Positions 35,029-43,513 are shown, numbered from the stretch's first letter. The stretch is 64,000 nucleotides of DNA from Marichromatium gracile (GCF_004343155.1 NZ_SMDC01000016.1:1-64000), one strand, 5' to 3'. Notes: generated by a model not told the origin, from the letters alone. Numbers and translations: made by a program.

Positions 35029-35236
35029 GCTGTTGCTGGTCCCGGTGATCATCTTCGTCGTGCTCGCCGGCTGGGTCGGGGTCCAGCAGCTGTACGCACG
35101 CTTCGCGCGGCGTCATCCGCAGCTCGGCCCCTACCGCCCCGAGGGCGGTGGCTGCTCCTGTGGTAGCGGTCACTGCGAGGTCGAGGTGGCCGTGCCCGGT
35201 CCCGTGCACGGCGAGTGCAACGCCGATCGCCACTGA
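35021..35236 (+). CDS. Small single-helix membrane protein with Cys cluster (possible Rnf Fe-S assembly factor)
   Basis: 71 aa. One N-terminal helix (LLLVPVIIFVVLAGWVG, about 4-20) is followed by a soluble tail with Cys45, Cys47, Cys52 and Cys66 (GGGCSCGSGHC and GEC). The ATG at 35021 overlaps the rnfA stop by 8 nt, so it belongs to the operon. The layout (helix then Cys cluster) recalls NqrM, the small protein that matures the membrane Fe centre of the related Nqr complex, but there is no obvious sequence match. Function is therefore a hypothesis. A GTG at 35012 would add three residues. Confidence 0.7.
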   Translation: MARLLLVPVIIFVVLAGWVGVQQLYARFARRHPQLGPYRPEGGGCSCGSGHCEVEVAVPGPVHGECNADRH

Positions 35237-35291
35237 TCGGCGTCCCTCTCGCGGCCCCCAGGGGCCGCAGGACAGCGTTTAAGGAGCTGAC

Positions 35292-36152
35292 ATGAGTGAA
35301 TCACAGGCCGCTGGCGGCCCGCAGACCGAGGCCCTGATCAAGGCCTCGCGGCGCATCACCCCGGAGGACACCGAGGAGGTCCGCCACCTCACCCTCGAGG
35401 TGCTCGATCCGGCCTTCCAGTTCGTCGAGGGCCAGAGCATCGGGGTGCTGGTGCCGGGTCCGCATCCCTTCGGCAACGCCGTGCACCTGCGTCGCTACTC
35501 GATCGCCAACGCCCGCCCCATGCCGCTCGACGAGGGGGTGGTGATCGAGCTGCTGGTGCGTCGTTGCTTCTATCTCGACGAGGTCAGCGGCGAGCGTTAT
35601 CCGGGCATCGCCTCGAACTATCTGTGCGATGCCCAGCCCGGCGACAAGATCACCATCACCGGCCCCTATGCGAGCGCCTTCCGCATGCCGCTCGACAACC
35701 GGGCCAACCTGTTGATGATCGGTACCGGCACCGGGATCGCGCCCTTCCGCGCCTTCGCCCAGCACATCTACGAGCGTCGCGGCGACTGGAACGGTCAGGT
35801 GCGCCTGTTCTACGGCGGTCGCACCGGTCTCGACCTGATGTATGCCAACGACGAGACCTCGGATCTCGCCAACTACTACGACGAGAAGACCTTCAAGGCC
35901 TTCCGCGCGCTCGGCACCCGGCCGCTGATGCGCTCCTCCGAGGCGCTGGCGCAGGGGCTCGAGGCCCATGCCGAGGAGACCCTGCGGCTGATGCGTGAGC
36001 CCAACACCCAGGTGTTCATCTCCGGTCTGCGCAAGACCGCCGAGGCGTTCAACCGGGTGATGGCCGAGCAGGCCGGCGGCGAGGAGGCGTGGGAGACGCT
36101 CAAGCAGTCGCTGATCGACGATCAGCGCTGGTCCGAGCTCTTCTACGACTGA
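35292..36152 (+). CDS. fpr: Ferredoxin--NADP+ reductase
   Basis: 286 aa plant-type FNR. FAD motif RRYSIANA (near 58-65) and SNYLCDAQPGDKITITGP precede the NADP motif MIGTGTGIAPFRAF. The C-terminal region ends in an aromatic (LFYD), as in FNR where Tyr stacks on the flavin. It exchanges electrons between reduced ferredoxin and NADP(H). A strong AAGGAG site lies just upstream of the ATG. It is the last gene before a large hairpin, completing a pyruvate/ferredoxin/NAD/NADP electron hub. Confidence 0.94.
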   Translation: MSESQAAGGPQTEALIKASRRITPEDTEEVRHLTLEVLDPAFQFVEGQSIGVLVPGPHPFGNAVHLRRYSIANARPMPLDEGVVIELLVRRCFYLDEVSGERYPGIASNYLCDAQPGDKITITGPYASAFRMPLDNRANLLMIGTGTGIAPFRAFAQHIYERRGDWNGQVRLFYGGRTGLDLMYANDETSDLANYYDEKTFKAFRALGTRPLMRSSEALAQGLEAHAEETLRLMREPNTQVFISGLRKTAEAFNRVMAEQAGGEEAWETLKQSLIDDQRWSELFYD

Positions 36153-36153
36153 G

Positions 36154-36195
36154 GCCTGTCGTGGTCGGGGCGGGAGGCCCCGATCGACGACAGGC
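36154..36195 (+). terminator. Long hairpin ending the rnf-fpr operon
   Basis: Begins one base after the fpr stop: 17-nt arm GCCTGTCGTGGTCGGGG, 7-nt loop, and an 18-nt arm pairing with one bulge and a mismatch. No U-tract follows, so it may act with Rho or as a 3'-end stability hairpin. Confidence 0.55.
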
Positions 36196-36273
36196 TTGAA
36201 CCCGACCGCCGCGCTTGTCAGGCTGGCGGTCGGATCCAGCCCCATGTCGTCACCCGGCCAGGAGGCCGACGCC

Positions 36274-38613
36274 ATGTCCGTCGTACCCCCCGTTCCGTCC
36301 ACGCCTCATCATCTGTGGTCAGTGACGCGCCGTCTCTCGGCGTTGCTGTTGCTGGCGGCGCTGATCCCCTTCCTGCTGCGCTTCCCCGCCATCGCCCCCT
36401 GGTTGGCGCTGGGGCTGGCGCTCTACCTGCTGGTGCTGTTGCGCGACCCCGATGCCTGGCTGGTGGTGGTGCCGGTGGCGCTGCCGCTGCTCCAGCTCGC
36501 GCCCTGGAGCGGCTGGCTGTTCGTCGACGCCTTCGATGCGCTGCTGCTCTGCACCCTCGCCGCCGGACTGTGGCACGGTGGTGGCGGGGGCAGGGTGCGC
36601 CCGAGCGCCGGCGCCCGGTTGCTCCTGCTGCTGCTGATGGTGCTCGCCGCGATCGGCTGCTGGCGCGGGCTCGGTGGCGCCTGGCCGCAGCTCGATGCCA
36701 ACGCGCTGGTCTCCTACTACAGCCCGCTCAACGCCCTGCGTCTGACCAAGGGGCTGGTCTGGGCGCTGCTGCTCTATCCGCTGTGGCTGGCCGCGCGCGG
36801 TCGCGATCCGGTACGCGCCGAGCGGCGCTTCATCGCCGGGGTGCTGATCGGGCTGCTCGGGGTCGCGCTGGTGGTGGTGTGGGAGCGCGGGGTGCTGCAC
36901 CAGCTGATCTTCTTCGAGGGTCCCTATGCGCTGCTCGGCACCCTGCTCGACTTCTCCACCGCCTATCGCGTCACCGCGCTCTTCGCCGACATGCACGTCG
37001 GTGGCGGCGCGATCGACGGCTATCTCAGCCTCGCCTGGCCGTTCGCGGTGCTCGCCCTGCTGATGGCACGTTCGCGCTGGTGGGAGGGGCTGGCCGCCAT
37101 CGTCCTGCTCGGCGCCTGTTATGCGATGGTGGTGACCTTCTCGCGTGGGGTCTATCTCGGGTTCCTGGCGGTGGTGGCGGCGGCCTTGCTGCTCGGCTAC
37201 TGGCGCCAGCGTCGGGTGTTGTCGCGCGGGGCGGCGCTGCTCACCCTGGCGGCGCTGGCGGGCTCGGCGGCGATGGCGCTGTGGTCGTTCCGCTCCGGCG
37301 GCATGCTGGCGATGAGCTGCGCGCTGCTCGCCCTGGTGGTCGCGGCGCTGCCGGGCTGGCTCGCCGGTCTCGGGGTGTCCGTGCGCCGTCTCGACTGGCT
37401 GAGTGGTGCGGTGGTGCTGGCGCTGGCCGGGCTGGCCGCTCACGGCGCGGCGACCAGCAAGTGGACCAGCCTGCCGCTGCCGCTGGCAATGGCGATCGTC
37501 GTCGCCGGCGTGGCGCTGCTGGCGGTGATCGGCTGGCGGCTCGAACGCGACTGGGGCGCGCGGCTGGCGCCGCGCCATCGCATCCTCGCGATGATGCTCT
37601 GGTGCGTGGTCCTCGGGGCCTTCATCCCGAGTCTCTTCGGCAGTCGCATGGAGGCGCGCTTCGCCGAGGCCGGGAGCGATCTGCAGGCGCGGCTGACGCA
37701 CTGGCAGGAGGCGCTCGCGGTCGTGCCGGCGGACTGGCCGGACCGGTTGCTCGGGATCGGCGCCGGGCGTTTCCCCGAGCGCTATCTGTGGACGCGGCGC
37801 GATCCCCAGGCGTTCGGTACCCTGGGGATCGGCAGCGAGGCGGGCAATCGTTATCTGCGTCTCTCCGGGGCGCGCGGCATGCGGCTCGGACAACGGGTGC
37901 GGCTGCGGCCGAATACCGCCTATCGGCTGCGCCTGACGGTGCGTACCGAGGCCCCCGAACTCAAGCTGCAGCTGCGTCTGTGTCACCGTCAGATGATCGC
38001 GCCGAGCGAGTGGAACCCACGCTGTGTCACCTTCTCCCCGATGGTGACCGACACCGAGGGCGCCTGGCGAGCGCTGGAGTTCGTCTTCGACAGCGCCAAC
38101 CTCGGCTCCTTCGAGCAGGCACTGCGCGCACCGCTGCTGCTGACCCTCGCCAATCGCCGCGAGTACCGCCTGCTCGAGCAGCCGCAGACCCTGGTCGACA
38201 TCGACGACGTCTCGTTGCAACGGCTCGAAGGCGGACGCGAACTGGTGCGCAACGGCGACTTCGGTGCGGGGATCGACCATTGGCTGAGCTATTCCGACTT
38301 CGACCACCAGCGTTGGCACACCGATAACCTCTGGGTCCATCTGCTGGTCGAGCGCGGCCTGCTCGGTCTCGCCGTGCTGCTGCTGTTGTTGCTCGTCGCC
38401 AGCCGAGGTCTGCTCGCCGGGCGGGTCGTCTCGCCGGCCTTCGGGATCACGGTCTGGCTGGCCCTGCTCGGCTTCCTTGCGGTGGGGACCTTCGGCACCC
38501 TGCTCGATGCCCCGAGGGTGGCGCTGCTGTTCTATCTGCTGGCCTTGATGGGACTGCCGCTGCAGGTCGAGACGCCGCCGTCACGTCGACGCAGCGTGGC
38601 TGTCGAGGGTTGA
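36274..38613 (+). CDS. O-antigen ligase/polymerase-like membrane protein with extracytoplasmic insertion domain
   Basis: About 779 aa. At least ten hydrophobic helices fill residues 1-455, with two or three more at the C-terminus (about 680-770). Between them a soluble region of about 200 residues carries VTFSRGVYL-type Wzy/WaaL context before it and a jelly-roll-like, carbohydrate-binding-like segment (RLSGARGMRLGQRVRLRPNT, ELVRNGDFGAGIDHW). This layout fits a Wzy/WaaL-fold glycan polymerase or ligase. The ATG at 36274 has AGGAGG 8 nt upstream, so the upstream open frame is not used. The following sia genes regulate aggregation in other bacteria, so a product involved in surface polysaccharide is plausible (inference). 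Confidence 0.68.
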   Translation: MSVVPPVPSTPHHLWSVTRRLSALLLLAALIPFLLRFPAIAPWLALGLALYLLVLLRDPDAWLVVVPVALPLLQLAPWSGWLFVDAFDALLLCTLAAGLWHGGGGGRVRPSAGARLLLLLLMVLAAIGCWRGLGGAWPQLDANALVSYYSPLNALRLTKGLVWALLLYPLWLAARGRDPVRAERRFIAGVLIGLLGVALVVVWERGVLHQLIFFEGPYALLGTLLDFSTAYRVTALFADMHVGGGAIDGYLSLAWPFAVLALLMARSRWWEGLAAIVLLGACYAMVVTFSRGVYLGFLAVVAAALLLGYWRQRRVLSRGAALLTLAALAGSAAMALWSFRSGGMLAMSCALLALVVAALPGWLAGLGVSVRRLDWLSGAVVLALAGLAAHGAATSKWTSLPLPLAMAIVVAGVALLAVIGWRLERDWGARLAPRHRILAMMLWCVVLGAFIPSLFGSRMEARFAEAGSDLQARLTHWQEALAVVPADWPDRLLGIGAGRFPERYLWTRRDPQAFGTLGIGSEAGNRYLRLSGARGMRLGQRVRLRPNTAYRLRLTVRTEAPELKLQLRLCHRQMIAPSEWNPRCVTFSPMVTDTEGAWRALEFVFDSANLGSFEQALRAPLLLTLANRREYRLLEQPQTLVDIDDVSLQRLEGGRELVRNGDFGAGIDHWLSYSDFDHQRWHTDNLWVHLLVERGLLGLAVLLLLLLVASRGLLAGRVVSPAFGITVWLALLGFLAVGTFGTLLDAPRVALLFYLLALMGLPLQVETPPSRRRSVAVEG

Positions 38614-38689
38614 TTCCGCTTGCCTCGGCGGGAGTCGAGCCTCTACCCTAGTTGGCCGAGTCCCACCGACTTGAGGAGTCGTGTTCGCT

Positions 38690-39244
38690 ATGTCGATCGC
38701 CACGGAATATTTCGCCTTCCATCGGCAGTTGCAGGAACGCGGGGTGGTGTTCTCCTTCGCCGGTTATCTCTCCGAGGGGATCCTGTTCTCGCTGGGCGAG
38801 GCGCTCAAGCAGAAGATGAGTCTGGAGGATGCCGACTCGCGGGTGATCAAGCGGGTGTTCTCGATCTTCGTCGAGCAGGTGCAGAACATCATCCGCTACT
38901 CGGCCGAACGGGTCGAGGGCAACCTCGGCAAGCCGGTCGAACTCAGCTCGGGGATGGTCGTGGTCGGTCGCGAGCGCGACCGCTTCTTCGTCGTCTGCGG
39001 CAACATGGTGTGTCGTGACGAGGCCGCCGAGCTGCAACGCCGGCTCGAGCAACTCGCGTCGATGGACAAGGACTCGCTCAAGTCCTATTACCGCGAGCGG
39101 TTGCGCGCCCCGGTGGAGGACGATAGTCGGGGGGGCAACATCGGTCTGATCGAGATCGCGCGTCGTTCGACCGATCCGATCGAGTTCGGCTTCGTGGAAG
39201 TCACCGAGGATCGCTCCTTCTTCTGTCTTAAGGCCTATATCTGA
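38690..39244 (+). CDS. siaB: SiaB-family protein kinase
   Basis: 184 aa. Resembles the SiaB anti-sigma-like Ser/Thr kinase (GHKL-type fold, divergent ATP site): KRVFSIFVEQVQNIIRYSAER corresponds to the N-box helix and RGGNIGLIEIARRS to a glycine-containing loop. In Pseudomonas aeruginosa SiaB phosphorylates SiaC and so prevents activation of the cyclase SiaD. Followed by siaC after 7 bp and siaD, so the assignment rests on context as well. ATG 38690 was preferred over GTG 38681, which is too close to the GAGGAG site. Confidence 0.82.
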   Translation: MSIATEYFAFHRQLQERGVVFSFAGYLSEGILFSLGEALKQKMSLEDADSRVIKRVFSIFVEQVQNIIRYSAERVEGNLGKPVELSSGMVVVGRERDRFFVVCGNMVCRDEAAELQRRLEQLASMDKDSLKSYYRERLRAPVEDDSRGGNIGLIEIARRSTDPIEFGFVEVTEDRSFFCLKAYI

Positions 39245-39251
39245 GTGAAGG

Positions 39252-39656
39252 ATGGAGACGTTGGAGACGCTGTATCGCGCACCGACCGAACGCTCGCCGC
39301 TGCTTGAGTTCGATTTCGCCAATCGCCGTCTGCGCATCGAGGGTGAGTCCTACCCCGAGGATGCTGCTGCTTTCTTCGGTCCGGTGATCCAGGCGCTCGA
39401 CGCCTTTCTCGCCACCGACTCGACTCAGCCCCCCGCGCTGCTGGTCGAGCTGCGCATGTCCTACTTCAACAGCAGCAGCGCCAAGGCATTGATGAACATC
39501 TTCCAGCGCCTGGAGCGGGCCGCCGGCGCCGGGCGCGGGGTGCGCATCCGCTGGCACTACCATGTCGAGGACGACACCATGCAGGAATTCGGCGAGGACT
39601 TCAGCGAGGACTTCGAGCACGCCGTGTTCGAGCTCTGCGAATTCGATGATGACTGA
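39252..39656 (+). CDS. siaC: SiaC-family (DUF1987) phospho-switch protein
   Basis: 134 aa, STAS-like fold. The core LRIEGESYPEDAAAFFGPVI and LRMSYFNSSSAKALMNIF is the DUF1987/SiaC signature. In the known system unphosphorylated SiaC binds and activates the diguanylate cyclase SiaD, and phosphorylation on a Thr of the Asn-Thr-Ser-Ser motif blocks this. Here the motif reads NSSS (Ser74-76), so the phospho-acceptor is probably Ser. The C-terminus is very acidic (ELCEFDDD). It lies between siaB and siaD with 12 bp to siaD. Confidence 0.85.
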   Translation: METLETLYRAPTERSPLLEFDFANRRLRIEGESYPEDAAAFFGPVIQALDAFLATDSTQPPALLVELRMSYFNSSSAKALMNIFQRLERAAGAGRGVRIRWHYHVEDDTMQEFGEDFSEDFEHAVFELCEFDDD

Positions 39657-39668
39657 CCGGCACCGATC

Positions 39669-40508
39669 ATGAGCGCCGATGAGCCCGAGGAAGAGTTCTC
39701 GCTCTATGCCCACGAGCAGGCGGTGATCCGTCAGGCCGAGGCGATGCTCGAGCGTCTCGACGAGGTCGCCGACGGGGTGCGCCAGCTCGCCCGCGCCTAT
39801 CAGGACGGCTATCACGAGTCGCGTCGGCTGGTGCGCATCAGCGATCGCATGCAGCTCGACCTGCACGACGCCAACCGCACCCTGTCGCTGCAGGCGCGCG
39901 AGCTCAACACCCTCAACGCCACCCTGGTCAAGGAGATCGAGCGGCGCGAGCAGCTCGAGCAGGAGCTGCGCCGGATCGCCTCGGTCGACGAGCTGACCGG
40001 GCTGCACACCCGTCGTCACCTGCTCGAACTCGGCGAGCACGAGCTCAAGCGCATGGCCCGTCATCGGCGCGGTCTGTCGGTGCTGTTGCTCGACCTCGAT
40101 CACTTCAAGCGGGTCAACGACGCCCACGGTCATGTCGCCGGCGACCGGGTGCTCGAGCACTTCGGCACCCTGTTTCGCAGCGCGCTGCGCGAGGATGACG
40201 TCCCCGGGCGTTTCGGCGGCGAGGAGTTCATGGCGGTGCTCCCGGAGATCCGCCTGGAGGCCGCCGCCGAGGTCGCCGAGCGGCTGCGCGTGCGGGTGGC
40301 CGAGGCCGAGACCCAGTGGAAAGGCGCGCGGCTGCGCGTGACCGTCAGTATCGGCGTCGCCGAGGTCGCCATCGACGAGTCGCTGGAACGGGCGATCGCG
40401 CGTGCCGACCGGGCGCTCTACGCGGCCAAGCGCAACGGTCGCAACCGCGTCGAGTTGGCCGAGGCCGAGTTGCCCGGTGCGACCGAGCAGGGCGTTCCAG
40501 ACGCATGA
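39669..40508 (+). CDS. siaD: SiaD-type diguanylate cyclase (GGDEF)
   Basis: 279 aa. An N-terminal helical, probably coiled-coil region (about 1-105) precedes a GGDEF domain (DELTGLHTRRHLLE to the end). The active-site motif is GGEEF in RFGGEEFMAVLPE, competent for c-di-GMP synthesis from two GTP. The product-inhibition I-site RxxD is present five residues upstream (REDD). In the SiaABCD system the helical region is where SiaC binds. Its TGA overlaps the next gene's ATG. Confidence 0.9.
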   Translation: MSADEPEEEFSLYAHEQAVIRQAEAMLERLDEVADGVRQLARAYQDGYHESRRLVRISDRMQLDLHDANRTLSLQARELNTLNATLVKEIERREQLEQELRRIASVDELTGLHTRRHLLELGEHELKRMARHRRGLSVLLLDLDHFKRVNDAHGHVAGDRVLEHFGTLFRSALREDDVPGRFGGEEFMAVLPEIRLEAAAEVAERLRVRVAEAETQWKGARLRVTVSIGVAEVAIDESLERAIARADRALYAAKRNGRNRVELAEAELPGATEQGVPDA

Positions 40509-41260
40509 TCGCGCGGCTGGTCGCACTGCTGCTGATCCTGCTCCCGGGGGGCGCGCAGGCCGCCGGGGAGCGTTATGTGATCGGGGTCGAGAACATCGAC
40601 TATCTGCCCTATCACGCCGCGCATACCGGACGCTTCGAGGGGTTCGCCCGCGAGCTGTTCGACGCCTTCGCCGCCGCCGCCGGGATCGAGTTCGACTACA
40701 AGCCGCTGCCGGTGCCACGGATGGTCGTCAGCCTGCTGCGCGACGAGGTCGATTTCATCTATCCCGACGACCCCGACTGGCGCAGTGCGGCGCGCAACGG
40801 TGAGCGTTTCCACTTCAGCACTCCGGTGGTCTCCTACACCGACGGCACCCTGGTACGCCCGGACCAGTTGGGTGCGGGCCCCGAACGGGTGCAGCGCCTC
40901 GGGATCGTCGTCGGTTTCACCCCCTGTGCCTGGCAGTCGCGCCTGGAGACCGGCGCGCCGGTGCTGCGCGAGAACGCCGGCTTTGCCGCGCTGCTCAATC
41001 AGCTGCACAGCGGCCGGATCGATGCCGCCTATGCCAATGTCGCGGTCGCCGCCGAGCAGTCGCGCCGGCTGTTCGGTCGCGCCGATGCCCTGGCCTTCGA
41101 TCCCGGGCTGCCGCTGGCACAGGGTGAGTACCGTCTCTCCACCCGGGCGCACACCGGGTTGCTGGCGCGCTTCGACCGCTGGTTGGCGACCGAGTCGGCG
41201 CGGGTCGAGGCGATCAGACGCGCCCATGGTGTCGGCACCGTCGCCCTGGAGGCCCATTGA
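40505..41260 (+). CDS. Periplasmic solute-binding protein (family 3-like) embedded in the sia cassette
   Basis: 251 aa with a signal peptide (LVALLLILLPGGAQA). The mature region (YVIGVENIDYLPYHA, ARELFDAFAAAAGIEFDYK, VVSLLRDEVDFIYPDD, LHSGRIDAAYANVAVAA) is a two-lobe type II binding protein of the SBP_bac_3 sort. It overlaps siaD by 4 nt (ATGA) and siaA by 4 nt (TTGA), so all five genes are translationally coupled. No permease or ATPase is nearby, so it more likely senses a ligand for SiaA than feeds a transporter (inference). The ligand is unknown; amino acids are common for this family. Confidence 0.85.
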   Translation: MIARLVALLLILLPGGAQAAGERYVIGVENIDYLPYHAAHTGRFEGFARELFDAFAAAAGIEFDYKPLPVPRMVVSLLRDEVDFIYPDDPDWRSAARNGERFHFSTPVVSYTDGTLVRPDQLGAGPERVQRLGIVVGFTPCAWQSRLETGAPVLRENAGFAALLNQLHSGRIDAAYANVAVAAEQSRRLFGRADALAFDPGLPLAQGEYRLSTRAHTGLLARFDRWLATESARVEAIRRAHGVGTVALEAH

Positions 41261-42930
41261 ACACGTCCCTGCAACAGGGCGCAGCCCCGCCCGAAATCCC
41301 GTTCTGGCGCGGGCTGACCTTCCGCCAGGCGGCCGTCACCCTGGCGGTGGTGTTGCTGCTGGGGATGCTGGTGGGGCTGCTCGAGCTCTTCCTCGACTGG
41401 CGCGGGATGCGTGCCGATGTCGAGCGCGACCTGCGCGAGACCCTGACCCTGGTCGAGGGCTCGGCCTCCGAGGCGCTCTATCAGCTCCATCCCGAACTCG
41501 GTCGCCAGCTCGTCGACGGACTCTTCGCCCGCGCCTCGATGCGTCGCGCCGAGCTGCGCGACGACTTCGGTCGGGTGCTCGCAGAGCGGGTGCGCGAACC
41601 GACGGCAAGCGCGCTGGCCGAGGACTGGTCGTGGCTGTTCGCCGATGTCACCCGGATGCGTCTGACGCTCGACTACGGCTTTGCCGGGGCCGATGCGGAG
41701 CCGGTCGGGGTCCTCGAGGTCGAACTCTCGGCGGCGGTGTTGACCCAGCGCTTCCTCGCCCAGGCCGGTCGCGATGCGCTGCTCGGGCTGGCGCGCGCGC
41801 TGGTGATCTCGGCGCTGGTCGCGCTGCTCTTCTATCTGATGATCACCCGCCCGCTGGTGCGCCTGGCCGGGGCCATCGCGGCGGTCGACCCGACGCGTCC
41901 GGGGGCGTGGACGCCGCCGCACCTGCCCCATCATCGCGGCGACGAGCTCGGGTTGCTGCGCGCGCGTCTCGGTGAGCTGTTCGCCGCCTCGCAGCGGGGG
42001 CTCGATCAGCGCGATCGGGCACAGGCCGAGCTGACCGCGCTCACCCAAGAGCTCGAGGCGCGGGTGCGGTTGCGTACCCGGGAGCTCGAGCAGCAGCGCG
42101 ATGCCCTCGAGCAGGCCTTCGCCGAGCTCGACGCCGCCCACCAGGAGCTGGGCAAGGCCAATCGCATGGTGCTCGAGAGCATCCAGTACGCGCGGCGCAT
42201 CCAGACGGCGATGTTGCCCGACAAGGGCGCGCTGGGCGACGGGGTGCGCGAGATCCAGGTGTGCTGGGAGCCGCTGCACCTGGTCGGCGGCGACTGGTTC
42301 TGGCTCGAGCGGCTCGACGACGAGCGTTATCTGATCCTGATCGCCGACTGTACCGGGCATGGTGTGCCGGGGGCCTTCATCACCCTGGTGCTGGCCTCGG
42401 CGATGGCCGATATCCTGCGCGATCATGCCAGCGCCGACCCGGCGACCATCCTGTGCGCGATCGACGCCGTGGTGCGTACGCGACTGCGTCAGGATCATCC
42501 AGAGGCCGAGTCGGACGACGGTCTGGAGGCGGCGGTGGCGATCTGGGAGCCGGCGCGCGCCGAGCTGAGCTTCGCCGGCGCGGGTATCCCGCTGCTGTGC
42601 ATGGATCCTGCCGGACGGGTGGAGACGATCCGCGGCGCGCGCGCGCACCTCGGCTATCGCAGTCTGCCAAGCCCAGGCGAGATCCCGGTGCACCGCATCG
42701 CGGTGGCGCCGGGGGCGCGCTTCTATCTGCTCACCGACGGCATCTCCGATCACATGGGCGGGCAGCCGCGGCGGCTGCTCGGTCGCCGCCGTCTGGCGGG
42801 TTGGCTGGAGCGCCACGCCGAACTCGGTCTGGCCGAGCAGCTCGCCGCCGTCGAGCAGCTGCTTGAGGACTATCGGGGCGACGAGCCGCGGCGCGATGAC
42901 ATGACCTTGATCGGCTTCCAGCCGCGCTGA
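41257..42930 (+). CDS. siaA: SiaA-type membrane sensor Ser/Thr phosphatase (HAMP, PP2C/SpoIIE)
   Basis: 557 aa. TM1 about 25-45, a periplasmic region of about 135 residues, TM2 about 185-205 (LVISALVALLFYLMI), HAMP, a coiled coil (REL EQQRDALEQAFAEL), then a SpoIIE/PP2C phosphatase domain from about 305 (RRIQTAMLPDKG, LVGGDWFW, IADCTGHGVPGAFITLV, then SDHMGG and a final RRDDMTLIG). The metal-binding Asp residues are present. In the known system SiaA dephosphorylates SiaC, switching SiaD on. Start is TTG 41257 with GGAGG at good spacing, overlapping the binding-protein stop. Confidence 0.9.
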   Translation: MNTSLQQGAAPPEIPFWRGLTFRQAAVTLAVVLLLGMLVGLLELFLDWRGMRADVERDLRETLTLVEGSASEALYQLHPELGRQLVDGLFARASMRRAELRDDFGRVLAERVREPTASALAEDWSWLFADVTRMRLTLDYGFAGADAEPVGVLEVELSAAVLTQRFLAQAGRDALLGLARALVISALVALLFYLMITRPLVRLAGAIAAVDPTRPGAWTPPHLPHHRGDELGLLRARLGELFAASQRGLDQRDRAQAELTALTQELEARVRLRTRELEQQRDALEQAFAELDAAHQELGKANRMVLESIQYARRIQTAMLPDKGALGDGVREIQVCWEPLHLVGGDWFWLERLDDERYLILIADCTGHGVPGAFITLVLASAMADILRDHASADPATILCAIDAVVRTRLRQDHPEAESDDGLEAAVAIWEPARAELSFAGAGIPLLCMDPAGRVETIRGARAHLGYRSLPSPGEIPVHRIAVAPGARFYLLTDGISDHMGGQPRRLLGRRRLAGWLERHAELGLAEQLAAVEQLLEDYRGDEPRRDDMTLIGFQPR

Positions 42931-42958
42931 GTCGGACGACCCGGTTCAGCGATCCGGT

Positions 42959-43441
42959 TCAGCGGATGATGTCGGTGATCCGCCACTCGCGCCCCTCGAG
43001 TTCGAGACGCACATGGGTCGGCGCCTTGCCGAGTTGGCCGATACGCACCAGGAAGCGGTCGTAGGACTCGAAGAAGGCGTAGTCGATGCCGGCGAGCAGA
43101 TAGGGCGGGGTCTGCGAGGTGGCACGCCCGACCGCCTCGCGCAGCGTCTGCCGCGCCCAGGGCAGGGTGATGGCCTGTTCGAGCGCGGCGTCGCCGAGTT
43201 CGCCGACGTTCTGGCGCAGCCAGTGCATCACCCCGCCGGCCTCGCCCGCCGGCAGCATGCCTTCGACGCCCGCGGCGATCCGCGCCTTGTAGTTGGCGCG
43301 GATCGCCGGCAGGTCGACCAGGGCCGCCAGCTCGGTGGTGTCCTCCTGGTTGATGGCGTCGTCGAGCTGGTAGACGGCATAGTAGGGCCACAGCCCGTAG
43401 CCGAGCAGGGCGAGCAGGATCAGATAGCCGAGAAAACGCAT
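42959..43441 (-). CDS. DUF2939 domain-containing membrane-anchored protein
   Basis: 160 aa with an N-terminal signal anchor (FLGYLILLALLGYGLWPYYAVYQL), then a soluble domain of DUF2939 type (LDDAINQEDTTELAALVDLPAIR). Function unknown; family members are proteobacterial cell-envelope proteins of unknown role. An AGGAG site precedes the ATG. Convergent with siaA and divergent from cca. Confidence 0.8.
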   Translation of the reverse strand: MRFLGYLILLALLGYGLWPYYAVYQLDDAINQEDTTELAALVDLPAIRANYKARIAAGVEGMLPAGEAGGVMHWLRQNVGELGDAALEQAITLPWARQTLREAVGRATSQTPPYLLAGIDYAFFESYDRFLVRIGQLGKAPTHVRLELEGREWRITDIIR

Positions 43442-43507
43442 CGTCGCTCCTTCATCAGGTCAGGGCGGGGAATCGATGGGGCATTCTAACCGCAAGCATC
43501 GTCCCGA

Positions 43508-43513
43508 TATAAT
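43508..43513 (+). promoter_or_regulatory. Candidate -10 element for cca
   Basis: Exact TATAAT 23 bp upstream of the GTG start; the matching -35 position (TTCTAA) is weak. It would give a very short leader. Confidence 0.4.
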
